The notes beneath the pieces were generated by a model, which saw nothing but the letters and a program-made list of their open reading frames with translations, made no database searches and was not told the origin of the DNA. Shown one piece after another: positions 46,965 to 56,053 of a stretch of 64,000 nt of DNA. The stretch spans positions 3,596,001 to 3,660,000 of the forward strand of contig OY776216.1 in NCBI GenBank assembly GCA_963675435.1, written 5' to 3'. Origin of the DNA: Saccharicrinis sp963675435. GTDB taxonomy: Bacteria > Bacteroidota > Bacteroidia > Bacteroidales > Marinilabiliaceae. How positions within the stretch are numbered: the first letter of the stretch is position 1; every line of letters begins with the position of its first letter. The translations under genes and the position numbers were made by a program.

Positions 46965-48179
46965 TTAAGCGGCAATAGTGCCATGATATAATAGTTCCCT
47001 TGCCTTCTTTTGATTTTTAGGCAAGTATGGGTTAATGCCGAACTTGTCAAAAAATAAATTCAACTGTAAGGCATTGTGGTTTATGGTTTTGATGTCCGTC
47101 ATTGAAAATGACTTTCTGTCTTCTTTGGGGATGCTCAACCAATGGGTAATTTTAGCAATATTAATGGCTGTCAGAGAAGCGTTAAAGTGAAAATCCAATT
47201 TATTTTCGCTTCTTGCTTGACAATCATTTAAGCCCGTATGCTGCTTTCCGTCTCGATAAAGAAATTCAATCTGGAAACGGCTTCGATAAAATTGCAGGAT
47301 CTCCGACGCATCCATATTGATGTCTGTTGAGAAATACAGTTTATAAGTCTTCTTACCCTTCTCATTGTAATAAAGGACATGCACAACCTTTAAACTTCGG
47401 TTTAAAGATATGGAATGCACTATGGCACTATGGATTACGGCCTGCTCATCCTTTGATACAAGCTCAAAGTATCTCAAGTTGATATTAATGTTGTCAACTT
47501 TTCCATCATATTTTTTTGGCCTTCCGCGTTTACCTGTTGGCTCACCTTGATGCAGGTATCGTAAATTGGCATCATCCCTCAACCTGCTTATCAAGTGCAT
47601 ATCGGCATTCATTACCTGATCAACAAACGTACGTTTTGCAAACCATGCATCAGCTATTAAATATGAAGATAGCCCAAGCAACTGCGTTTTGCGCTCAACA
47701 ATAATATCAGCATACCAGTCTGAAAGGGATTGCTCCTTATCGACCATCGTTTGAACAGCTTCTAAATGAAATGCGGTATGGTTGTCTATGTCAATCGCTG
47801 CCACACCTCCAATTTCAAGTCCCCATTTGGCACGATTGGCACACCCAGACCAAAAATAGCCTGCACCAGGTGTGTGCTTACCTGATTTACTAATATATGA
47901 AGGATCAAAAGCAATGGCATATCGACCGCTTCCCTGAGAAAGCGTTAATTCTTTGTTGAAAGTTAGAAAGTCAAATGGTTTTTCAAATTGTTGTCGGTAT
48001 CTTTGTTCCTTATGCTTACCAAAGCGCCCCAACTGTAGAAAGTTAATGCGCCCTTTGATGCATAAAAATAGGATAAGAGTCTCTGTTACAAACTCTTTTC
48101 TCCAACTATTGATATTTGACATTTTTGATAACACGCTATATATGTGTGTTTTATAAATATTATTTCCCTTGATAGTCAC
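46965..48179 (-). CDS. IS4-family DDE transposase (404 aa)
   Basis: DDE residues are visible in IAFDPSYISKSG (first Asp), YLIADAWFAKR (second Asp) and YRSRFQIEFLYRDGKQ, which is the exact Y-2-R-3-E-6-K signature of the IS4 family. Length is normal and the frame is intact, so the element may be active. The GTG start at 48179 lies inside a hairpin (48166-48228); an ATG ~19 codons later (MSNINSWRK) is an alternative. Confidence 0.9.
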   Translation of the reverse strand: MTIKGNNIYKTHIYSVLSKMSNINSWRKEFVTETLILFLCIKGRINFLQLGRFGKHKEQRYRQQFEKPFDFLTFNKELTLSQGSGRYAIAFDPSYISKSGKHTPGAGYFWSGCANRAKWGLEIGGVAAIDIDNHTAFHLEAVQTMVDKEQSLSDWYADIIVERKTQLLGLSSYLIADAWFAKRTFVDQVMNADMHLISRLRDDANLRYLHQGEPTGKRGRPKKYDGKVDNININLRYFELVSKDEQAVIHSAIVHSISLNRSLKVVHVLYYNEKGKKTYKLYFSTDINMDASEILQFYRSRFQIEFLYRDGKQHTGLNDCQARSENKLDFHFNASLTAINIAKITHWLSIPKEDRKSFSMTDIKTINHNALQLNLFFDKFGINPYLPKNQKKARELLYHGTIAA

Positions 48180-48228
48180 CCTTAATGATGTTGTCGAAAT
48201 TCACCATTAAGATACAGATTATCAAGGG
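48166..48228. promoter_or_regulatory. Hairpin over the transposase start
   Basis: CCCTTGATA (48166-48174) pairs with TATCAAGGG (48220-48228), and CTTAATG with CATTAAG inside. The GTG start lies in the lower arm. Such structures limit transposase translation from read-through transcripts in other IS elements, relevant here because the IS sits in an operon. Confidence 0.5.
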
Positions 48229-48299
48229 TTTATAAAAATAATTCAACTACTTATTTTATTAATTTTCAGTACTTTACATTATTATTTAACGAACTATTG

Positions 48300-48700
48300 T
48301 GATCTGGAAGGTATTTAAAAATAGGTTTCTTGGTAAAATCCTCATTCTCCTCATCAGGAATTCTCAAATTATCGTTATTTAGCTGAAAATCTACACCATC
48401 TACTTTAAAATACATTTCGTGATTCCCATTTACATTGAGTGCTCCAAAATCAACATCCACTCCCTTACAATTATAACTAATCCTAAATTCTAGCTCTACA
48501 TTATTATACTGTAACTTTAAAGCACTTTTGGAACTAGCCAATGATATTTCACGGAAAATCCTGATTATAGCCTCAAACAAAGTTGTTTTACCAGAACCGT
48601 TCTTACCAATAATTACATGAGTATTGATATCCTGATCGAAGTTGATGGTAAACTCTTCCAGTATCTTGTATTTCTTGATGTAAAGGGATTTTATTCTCAT
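48300..48700 (-). pseudogene. PtuA-like ATPase, N-terminal part (separated by IS4-type insertion)
   Basis: It starts MRIKSLYIKKYKILEEF and has Walker A VIIGKNGSGKTTLFEAI (~residues 30-46), typical of SMC/ABC-like ATPases. The host frame runs to ...FKYLPDH at the IS edge and then reads 10 extra codons in the IS to a stop at 48266. The start overlaps the hsdS stop (ATGA, 48697-48700), so the gene belongs to the hsd transcript. Confidence 0.87.
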
Positions 48701-50160
48701 TTCTTTTTTCTTTTTGAGCTTGGTTTTAATTTCTCCATCTCCTCTTTAATTCGCTCCAATAATTTTTCAGCAGGTTCATCATTGAGGTCAGGCTCTACTA
48801 GTTCTCCTTTAAAAGCTTTTGCTAAAATTTGACTTGGTAAATCTTGTAGCTGCTCTTTGATTTGATTGAATTTTAGTTCTACTTTATCAGCAATTGTAAA
48901 TAGTCCTTCAATTCGATTTACTATTTCATTTTGTTCACTTAAACTAGGAAATGGCAATACGATTTCTTTAAATCTTTGAAGGCTAATTTTCTGTTGAGCA
49001 ACTCCCATAGTAATTAAACCCAATTGCTTTTTTATAGCCTCAGAATTTATTACATACTTATAAAATTGCCTATTATAATATTTGCTCCAAATTCTAAATT
49101 TAAGACAATCAGATGTTATTACTGCATTAGGCGCATCAGATGGATAAATTTCGCAATCACCTGGTGGATCGCCCATTTTAGTAATTAATAAATCATCCGG
49201 ATTTACAGAATGAGGGAGTAACTCCTTGAATTTCTCTTCTGATATATATTTGGGATTAAGCCCCGTAAAATCATTTGCTCTAATATGACGAACAAACACT
49301 AAAGGAACACCAATATCAGTATAATCAGAAACTTTTAAATTACTTCCAAATGGTCCGATTCCTAAAGAGTACTTTTCAGGACTACATATTGCTTCAGGAT
49401 ATAAGCTCAACCAATCTTCAGTAAATAAGCCACCCTCCTTAATTGGATCGATACTTTTTAATTGTTTTTTATTTAGTTTCTGACAATCAATTCTTTCAGC
49501 CTTTATTTGTAAATATTCATTTTCAACGAGTTTTAAGTTTGCTTGTCTTTCCTTCCTCCACTCCTCCGTTAACTTTCCACTCACTGCCTGAGAAAGCACC
49601 ATTTTACGAAACTCTTTAAGCAATTCTGGAATGGCATCCATACGGGCTTTTACTTTATCAATATATGCAAAAGCCTTATCCAGTTTATCTGCTATGCGTT
49701 TTTGCTCTTTTAAAGAGAATAGAGGAAACTTTATCTTTCTTAAACCTGAATCATTTATTGCAACTTGAGTGCTACCTGTTGCATACTGATTTTTTTGCTC
49801 ATGAAAAAAATCTGACCTTAAAAAATAGTATAGAAATTTTGCAAAAATGAACTCTTCATTGGTTCTAACTTGAAAGAAACCAGTAGAAAATAAAGAATTA
49901 GCGAGCTCCTTATCACTAATAAATAAGGCTTTATCTGTGGCCTGCATCTTGGCCTGTAATACATCCCCAATTTGCACTTCACGATTAGCTCTTGAAGGTC
50001 TAATACTCCATAAAAATTTACCTTCTGGGGTATTATTAATCTCCTTAATACTTCCCGTTGAATAATAATATTTCTCCCCTTTATAGGAAGATACACCTGT
50101 TTTTACTAGCTCCGCTACATCAAACAATCCAACCAAAATATACCTCTTACTCATCGCCAA
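48697..50160 (-). CDS. hsdS: Type I restriction specificity subunit HsdS (487 aa)
   Basis: Two target recognition domains, each followed by the conserved helical spacer: ...FPLFSLKEQKRIADKLDKAFAYIDKV and ...LPFPSLSEQNEIVNRIEGLFTIADKV. The C-terminus ends LAKAFKGELVEPDLNDEPAEKLL. The subunit determines the two half-sites of the DNA target for HsdM and HsdR. It overlaps hsdM by 14 nt and the ATPase by 4 nt. I use the track start at 50160; MSKRYILV two codons later is equally good. Confidence 0.92.
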   Translation of the reverse strand: MAMSKRYILVGLFDVAELVKTGVSSYKGEKYYYSTGSIKEINNTPEGKFLWSIRPSRANREVQIGDVLQAKMQATDKALFISDKELANSLFSTGFFQVRTNEEFIFAKFLYYFLRSDFFHEQKNQYATGSTQVAINDSGLRKIKFPLFSLKEQKRIADKLDKAFAYIDKVKARMDAIPELLKEFRKMVLSQAVSGKLTEEWRKERQANLKLVENEYLQIKAERIDCQKLNKKQLKSIDPIKEGGLFTEDWLSLYPEAICSPEKYSLGIGPFGSNLKVSDYTDIGVPLVFVRHIRANDFTGLNPKYISEEKFKELLPHSVNPDDLLITKMGDPPGDCEIYPSDAPNAVITSDCLKFRIWSKYYNRQFYKYVINSEAIKKQLGLITMGVAQQKISLQRFKEIVLPFPSLSEQNEIVNRIEGLFTIADKVELKFNQIKEQLQDLPSQILAKAFKGELVEPDLNDEPAEKLLERIKEEMEKLKPSSKRKKK

Positions 50161-51583
50161 TAAGTTTTAAAACATTATTTAAATCCTTGATAACTTCGTA
50201 CAACTCTTGTGTAGCATGGTTAATGATTTCAGCAGGTTCTGTAAAACCATTTTTACTTACTCCATTATCATCCTTTAACCAGGTAATATCCAATTTATAT
50301 CCTCGCTTTTCAATTTCAGAAATATGGAATGAACGGAAACGTTCTGACTCGGTACGCTTTGCTGTGCCAAAAGCATTGTCTCCATAGGCTTTTTCAAACT
50401 CTGTAAAATGCTCCTGAGCCAATGGCCTGTCTTTTTTAGTAAGATTGTCAATATTGATTCGGTTATCGTAAATCCAAACATTTTCCGTTGGTATACCTTT
50501 TTGGAAGAATATTACATTTGCTTTGGCGTTGGCGTATGGCACAAATGTTCCGTTAGGCAAGCGTAAAACGGTATGCAGGTTACAATCCTGCATCAGTATT
50601 TTAAATACATCTCCGGCTTTGTCCTCGAACAAACAGTTATCAGGCAAAACCACTGCAGCTCTACCTCCGGGTTTTAAAACCGTAATGATATGCTGTAAAA
50701 AGTTAAGTTGTTTATTGGTTGTTTCAATAGTAAAATCTTCACGTTGTGGTATATCGCTAGATCCTTTTGTGCCAAATGGAGGATTGGCTAATACCACATC
50801 AAAACGCTCATCTCTTGGAGCTTCGTAAATCGTATCTCCCAAGAAAATATGAGGTTCAATGCCGTGCAAAAACATGTTCATCAAGGCCAAACGTCGGGGA
50901 CGAGGCACTAGTTCCTGTCCGTAATATGTTTCCTTTTTTAAACGCTTCACCAAATCCCTACCAAACGAACCACCTGTTTCTTTAAAAAGCCATTCATAAG
51001 CACGAACCAGAAATCCACCTGTTCCACAAGATGGATCGTAAACTTTGAATTCTCTGTTATTTTCTCTTGGGTCTGGTTTTATTAAACGAACCATGGAGTC
51101 AATTAAAGGACGAGGTGTAAAGTACTGTCCCGCACCTTTTTTACCTTCCGAGGCCGATTTTTCGAGCAAACCTTCAAATGCTTCACCTTTTACATCTACA
51201 TCTACCTCAGTCCAATCGTCTTCATCAATGAGGTTGATGAGCTTTTTCAAGTTAACCGGATTGTTCAACCTTGGCATGGCCTGAAAATACATATCACCAA
51301 TAATGCCATCCTGTTTTCTCAGGTGACGGAGTATTTCACCATAGAAATGTGTTAATTCAATACCACTTTGTCTTTTGAGTTCTTCCCAATTAACAGCCTG
51401 ATTTACTATTTCCTTTTGATTCTCGGTAATGTATTTTTTAATAGGAGGTAATTCAATATCCTTTTCTTCTGCCATCTTAAAAAATAGCAGGTATGTCAAC
51501 TGCTCAATGTAATCGCCATAATCAACGCCATCATGACGTAGCGTATTACAAAATCCCCAAAGTTTGTTTGCTATACTATTCAT
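50147..51583 (-). CDS. hsdM: Type I restriction modification methyltransferase HsdM (478 aa)
   Basis: The N-terminal helical HsdM_N domain (ANKLWGFCNTLRHDGVDY) is followed by an N6-adenine methylase. SAM motif I is VYDPSCGTGGFL, and motif IV is DVVLANPPFGTKG (N267-P-P-F). Length fits. The stop overlaps hsdS, and its start lies 3 nt from the hsdR stop. It methylates host sites and, with HsdR, restricts foreign DNA. Confidence 0.95.
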   Translation of the reverse strand: MNSIANKLWGFCNTLRHDGVDYGDYIEQLTYLLFFKMAEEKDIELPPIKKYITENQKEIVNQAVNWEELKRQSGIELTHFYGEILRHLRKQDGIIGDMYFQAMPRLNNPVNLKKLINLIDEDDWTEVDVDVKGEAFEGLLEKSASEGKKGAGQYFTPRPLIDSMVRLIKPDPRENNREFKVYDPSCGTGGFLVRAYEWLFKETGGSFGRDLVKRLKKETYYGQELVPRPRRLALMNMFLHGIEPHIFLGDTIYEAPRDERFDVVLANPPFGTKGSSDIPQREDFTIETTNKQLNFLQHIITVLKPGGRAAVVLPDNCLFEDKAGDVFKILMQDCNLHTVLRLPNGTFVPYANAKANVIFFQKGIPTENVWIYDNRINIDNLTKKDRPLAQEHFTEFEKAYGDNAFGTAKRTESERFRSFHISEIEKRGYKLDITWLKDDNGVSKNGFTEPAEIINHATQELYEVIKDLNNVLKLIGDE

Positions 51584-51586
51584 CCT

Positions 51587-54500
51587 CTATATTGCTATTG
51601 CTCTATTTATATCCTTAATAATTTCAACGCTGTCTTTTCCAAACAGTTTTTTAAACTTGCCCCATCCTCCATGCGATGTAAATACAGGCATATCAGTAAA
51701 ATCATCTTTATCAATGGTTAAGTTTTCTTTTAAGTGTTCTTTAATATATTCAACCCATTTTTCCTGATCTTCGTTAATTTCCATATCAATAAAAACACGG
51801 CTAACGCCTCGGTTTACCCTTTCTTCAATACTTAACAAGGGTTCTTCTTCGTTCACTACATGCTTAATCATCGATATAATGTCTACTAGCTCTTTGTCGT
51901 AAATGATTTTATGCGCATCTCGTAACTGCGAAACTGGATAACCCGCTTCGGATAACTTTTTCCTTAACTCCTCAAGTGCTTTTGTATTCCAATTCGATGG
52001 ACGCTCCAATACAATTTTTAAGGCTTCTATTTCGTTTCTGTTTTCCTCAACATATTGTTTAAAAGTTTTCAGGTAATCATCAGGTTTTAAATAATCCTTT
52101 GACTCTTTCACTTTAAACAATCTTTCCGAATGAACTTCGTCCTGTACCTCATAAGCTTTTACAAATGCTTTCTTAGGTCGTTTGTAATGTATTAAAACTT
52201 CCTGAAAACCTTCATCTCTCAACAACTTAATAGTAGCTACAAAGCTATTTTTTATTTTATCCTGAAGCTCATCGGCAAACTTTCCTACATCACCATTCTC
52301 AATATAAGGTTCAAATTGCTCAATGGCTTCTCCGCTCATTCCTTTTTCAACACAACGTAAGCGCTTAATCAATCGTTTTACGTTATAATCCCTATCCTCA
52401 TTTCTATAAATCCTTTCAATTACCTCTTTCAGTGAAACAGTATCAGGTTTTATCTTTTCCGACATCTTACTGGCGTTCCTAAAATATTTGAATAAGTCGC
52501 CACCAAAGCAATCAAACACATAAAATCGTTCTTTGTGAATGTCATCAGCTTTTCGAGTACCACGCCCTAGCATCTGTTCCCAAAGAATCCTGGATTTAAC
52601 GGGACGCAAAAATACAATAAATTCTAATGAAGGGATATCAACTCCAGTACTTAACATATCTACTGTTACAACAACCTTAGGTTCCGGTCTGTTTCTGAAT
52701 TCTTTAATGCGCTGTAAAGGTTTGTCAACATTTTTGTTACCTGTAATCTTCTTAACAAAATCGGTCCCTCTTGCAAAAATATCTGTGGTCAACTTAACCA
52801 GTTCATCAGCATGTGAGGTGTGGTTGATATCATTAACCGCAAAAATCAATGTTTTTGGAAAACGGTTGTATTTTTTTTCAAACTCATCGCAATGCTTTTT
52901 AAGCTCCTGCAATATCTTGCGGTTGGTATCCGGTACTGTAATCTTAACTTCAATATCCGAAGAGTTATATTCTCTTTCTGCCTCCAGGTTATGCAGTTCC
53001 TCTTTTCCTGTTTTTGAATCAATTTGACCAACCAATTCCCCTTCTTTCAAAAAGGCACCATTAATCTTTACATTCGAATGAATTGGAATCGGATCATAAT
53101 CACACAACCAACCATCCAGCACTGCTTGTTCATAAGAATATTCATGAACTGGCATCCCAAAATAAGCAACAGTATGTGCTGCCGGAGTTGCAGTTAAACC
53201 AATTTTAACGGCATCAAAATGATTTAAAACATTTCGCCAAAGATTCGTTTCTCTGGATGTATACCCTCTGTGGCATTCATCAGCAATGATTAAGTCAAAA
53301 GCATGTATTGGAATATCAATTGCATCTTCCGGTTCATCTGATTCATAATCATCCGACTCATCAAAACTACCTCCTCTACCATAAAGATTAATTGCCATTC
53401 GTTGAATGGTTGCAACGTATATAAATGTTTTGGATTGATCGGGATCTGTCAAATAATTATTTGGAAGAACTTCATTATCAAATGGGTCATCTTCGAACTC
53501 ACTTTTCTGAAATTTCTGACTATATATTTCATACTCCTTATGAAGTTTTAGTCCAGCAGGTGTTTCAAAAGAAGAAAAACTACGAACTGTTTGTGAAGCC
53601 AGTGATTTACGGTCTACCAAAAAGAGTATTCTTTTGGCTTTCTCAGATTTTAATTGCCGATAAATTAAATTGGCTGCAGTAAATGTTTTTCCTGTTCCTG
53701 TTGCCATTGCCAGCATCATTTTGTACTGGCCTAATAGCATGTTTTCTTCAACAGCTTTAATGGCTTTATCCTGATAATCCCTTATCCATGGATGAGAAAC
53801 TTTATTCTTTACCAACCACTGTTCTGCATGATATTCATCCTTTTCAAATTTCTCCTTTAATGCAGATGGTGTATGGTATCCAAATAATTCACGGTCAGTA
53901 TTAGTGCTATTCCTTACATCTAAAAAGAAGATCTGTTCACTATTTGAAGCATATAAAAACGGTACTTTATACCCTTTCCAATTGCCAACTCCTTGATATG
54001 CCGATTTTGAATACCGTTTAGTTTGTTGATCCAATACATTTCTAGGATTAACAGAAGGTCTTTTTGCCTCCAATAATCCTAACAATTTACCTTCAACAAA
54101 AAAGGCATAATCAACAGGACCAGTTTCGGTAGGCAATTCTTCTACAGCATGATTAGATAAGGTAGTAAAATCTAATTCTTTCGAGTATCTAATGATCTCC
54201 CATCCCTGTTGCCTCAATGCTTCATCAACAATAAGTCTTGCTTCCTCTTCAGAGATGTCCAGTCGTTCTGAGGATGACTTGGAACGTTTCCTACGTTGAG
54301 CTTTATCAGCTGATGATTCCTTTAAAATACTTTGTTGTTGTTCTTGTACTAATTTTTTATTCTCTTCTCTTAGCTTTTCAACTTCCTGTTCTAAAGCCCT
54401 TGTTGTTTCTTCAATGGAAACTTGTGGTATTGGCTTTACAAACTCATCAATTAGATCATCCTCATTAACGTATGTTTGATAAAACCATATACAAATATTT

Positions 54501-54832
54501 CTGGCCTGTTTTAATCTAAGTAAGGCTTCTACTTCATTGCCAATATTAGAGTGTATCGCTTGATTACCTGACTTTCTTATATTATGAAAGTGATCCAATA
54601 CTCTTTTAGGAATAACACCTTCATTACTCAGATTATTTAATCGATCAATCTGTTTGTCAGAATACACGCTGATTGACTCCATATCACATAAGTTAACTGC
54701 TATAAATTCACATAGAAGTCTTAATTTACTAATTGCAGTTGGAGGATCATCATATAAGTTCCTTTCAGCTAACTGACCTAGTTTAGATAAATCAGGGTAA
54801 AAATTATGTAAGAAATCAAAATTACTTTTCAT
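51587..54832 (-). CDS. hsdR: Type I restriction endonuclease HsdR (1081 aa)
   Basis: An N-terminal DUF4145-like helical region (~1-130) and coiled coil precede the R-subunit PD-(D/E)XK nuclease (PVDYAFFVEGKLLGLLEAKR, D...EAK, ~residues 235-260). The SF2 translocase follows: MATGTGKT (K382), IADECHRGYT (DECH), GLTATPAAHT, VVTVDMLSTGVDIPSLE and QMLGRGTRKADD. This is the EcoKI/EcoR124-type motor-nuclease. Gene order R-M-S with near-zero spacing indicates a single transcript continuing into the Septu-like genes. Confidence 0.95.
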   Translation of the reverse strand: MKSNFDFLHNFYPDLSKLGQLAERNLYDDPPTAISKLRLLCEFIAVNLCDMESISVYSDKQIDRLNNLSNEGVIPKRVLDHFHNIRKSGNQAIHSNIGNEVEALLRLKQARNICIWFYQTYVNEDDLIDEFVKPIPQVSIEETTRALEQEVEKLREENKKLVQEQQQSILKESSADKAQRRKRSKSSSERLDISEEEARLIVDEALRQQGWEIIRYSKELDFTTLSNHAVEELPTETGPVDYAFFVEGKLLGLLEAKRPSVNPRNVLDQQTKRYSKSAYQGVGNWKGYKVPFLYASNSEQIFFLDVRNSTNTDRELFGYHTPSALKEKFEKDEYHAEQWLVKNKVSHPWIRDYQDKAIKAVEENMLLGQYKMMLAMATGTGKTFTAANLIYRQLKSEKAKRILFLVDRKSLASQTVRSFSSFETPAGLKLHKEYEIYSQKFQKSEFEDDPFDNEVLPNNYLTDPDQSKTFIYVATIQRMAINLYGRGGSFDESDDYESDEPEDAIDIPIHAFDLIIADECHRGYTSRETNLWRNVLNHFDAVKIGLTATPAAHTVAYFGMPVHEYSYEQAVLDGWLCDYDPIPIHSNVKINGAFLKEGELVGQIDSKTGKEELHNLEAEREYNSSDIEVKITVPDTNRKILQELKKHCDEFEKKYNRFPKTLIFAVNDINHTSHADELVKLTTDIFARGTDFVKKITGNKNVDKPLQRIKEFRNRPEPKVVVTVDMLSTGVDIPSLEFIVFLRPVKSRILWEQMLGRGTRKADDIHKERFYVFDCFGGDLFKYFRNASKMSEKIKPDTVSLKEVIERIYRNEDRDYNVKRLIKRLRCVEKGMSGEAIEQFEPYIENGDVGKFADELQDKIKNSFVATIKLLRDEGFQEVLIHYKRPKKAFVKAYEVQDEVHSERLFKVKESKDYLKPDDYLKTFKQYVEENRNEIEALKIVLERPSNWNTKALEELRKKLSEAGYPVSQLRDAHKIIYDKELVDIISMIKHVVNEEEPLLSIEERVNRGVSRVFIDMEINEDQEKWVEYIKEHLKENLTIDKDDFTDMPVFTSHGGWGKFKKLFGKDSVEIIKDINRAIAI

Positions 54833-54900
54833 GATTAAGCAATATCACTTTAATAAATACATTTACAACAACCTATATTTTATCAAGCGAATCTAGAGTT

Positions 54901-55467
54901 TTAGTTCATATATCCTGTATAAATTAAGGCTCCAAATAATACTGCAACAAACATACATACACCTTTTAACAACATAGAGTATCTTTCTATGATATTTTTC
55001 GTGCTATTATGTCCTGATCTTTCTCTACCTTTTTCATCCCAATAAAGAGAAGAACAAGCATCTGTCGAATATTCTTTTAGATCTTCCTTTATTCCTAATA
55101 CTTCTCTTTCTCGATTTGCTTCATCTCTAAATTGCTCATATCGATAGTGATCCGAATCTACTTTCTGTTTATAAGTTTCGATTACTGCATCTATAGACAT
55201 AAAATAAGCTACAATAGAAAGAATTCCCATAACAATTGAAATCCAATTAATAGAATTGTCTTTCAAAATGTAAAAAAAGACACCACCAAAAACAGGAACC
55301 ATAGAAGCCAAAAAGGCATTTAAAACGCTAATTGCATCTTTCTTGTGCTCTATTTCAGAAGTGTGGTAGGCACGCATAGCATCAAAAGCCATTCTGTAAT
55401 TCTGAAGATGAATATTTCTTTCAATTTCAAGTTTTTTTACTTGATCTTTATTTTTGTTCTTCCCCAT
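54901..55467 (-). CDS. Small 3-TM protein between mrr and hsdR (188 aa)
   Basis: A charged N-terminal helix (~1-40) is followed by hydrophobic segments at ~45-68, ~73-95 and ~163-183, with a polar 65-residue loop between TM2 and TM3. I know no exact family. It resembles in outline the small membrane proteins (SLATT-like) that associate with conflict systems, a weak comparison. It starts 9 nt after the mrr stop and precedes hsdR by 68 nt. Confidence 0.5.
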   Translation of the reverse strand: MGKNKNKDQVKKLEIERNIHLQNYRMAFDAMRAYHTSEIEHKKDAISVLNAFLASMVPVFGGVFFYILKDNSINWISIVMGILSIVAYFMSIDAVIETYKQKVDSDHYRYEQFRDEANREREVLGIKEDLKEYSTDACSSLYWDEKGRERSGHNSTKNIIERYSMLLKGVCMFVAVLFGALIYTGYMN

Positions 55468-55476
55468 TTTAAAGTT

Positions 55477-55944
55477 TTAATTTTCAAAATAATCTGAATC
55501 AATCTCCTTATACACAAAAGTCTCTTTGGGTGAGATACCTATATTGTACTCAATCATTAGTTCCGCCAAACGTTTCCCATCCATTAAAATCAACGTGCGA
55601 TCAATCTTTTCTGCAAATTCCTTTGCTGAAGAAGGGAAATCAGAGGTTGTTATAAAAACACCTTTTCGAGCATTATGAGCCAACATAGCCCCGGCAAAAT
55701 CACGTACCTCTTTTACAGGCACCGTATTGTTGTAACGTTTAGCCTGGATATAGATTTTATCAAGCCCCAAGCGGTCTTCATTGATAATTCCATCAATGCC
55801 TCCGTCAGCTGATTTCTTTGTTACCTGCGCAGCTTCTGAGCGATTTCCTCCATAACCAATTGCTTGTAACAGATCAAGAACTAGTTCTTCAAATTTATAC
55901 GGGTCTATTTTTGAAAGTAAATCAGAAAGCTGACCTATCAATAA
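55477..55944 (-). CDS. mrr: Mrr restriction endonuclease, 3' exon (catalytic domain)
   Basis: The frame reads ...IGQLSDLLSKIDPYKFEELVLDLLQAIGYGG, then SADGGIDGIINEDRLGLDKIYIQAKRY, the Mrr_cat PD-(D/E)XK site (D...QxK), then KGVFITTSDFPSSAKEFA. It lacks the N-terminal winged helix, which lies at 57994-58429 beyond a group II intron. Together the exons encode about 302 aa, close to E. coli Mrr (304 aa). Mrr cuts DNA with foreign methylation. Function here depends on intron splicing. Confidence 0.85.
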   Translation of the reverse strand, partial: LLIGQLSDLLSKIDPYKFEELVLDLLQAIGYGGNRSEAAQVTKKSADGGIDGIINEDRLGLDKIYIQAKRYNNTVPVKEVRDFAGAMLAHNARKGVFITTSDFPSSAKEFAEKIDRTLILMDGKRLAELMIEYNIGISPKETFVYKEIDSDYFEN

Positions 55945-55984
55945 ATCGGGATAGAATAGTGGATTACTCCACCTATCCCCCCGC

Positions 55985-56018
55985 AGATCCGGACGTACAG
56001 AATTCCCGTATCCGGCTC
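55985..56018 (-). ncRNA. Group II intron domain V
   Basis: A 34-nt hairpin starting GAGCCGGATACGG with the AGC catalytic triad, a GAAT-type loop and the two-nucleotide bulge before GTCCGGATCT. This is the most conserved part of the ribozyme; domain VI follows immediately. Confidence 0.8.
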
Positions 56019-56053
56019 CTCAGTTAATATGTTTAATTATCTGGTGCATGAAT

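Larger units (their letters stand above)
46947..48299 (-). mobile_element. IS4-family insertion sequence (1353 bp)
   Basis: Imperfect 15-bp terminal inverted repeats: CAATACTTCGTTAAA (46947-46961) and the complement of CAATAGTTCGTTAAA (48285-48299). The flanks are a perfect 6-bp target duplication TGATCT (46941-46946 and 48300-48305). It carries one transposase gene in the same direction as the host operon. Confidence 0.92.
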
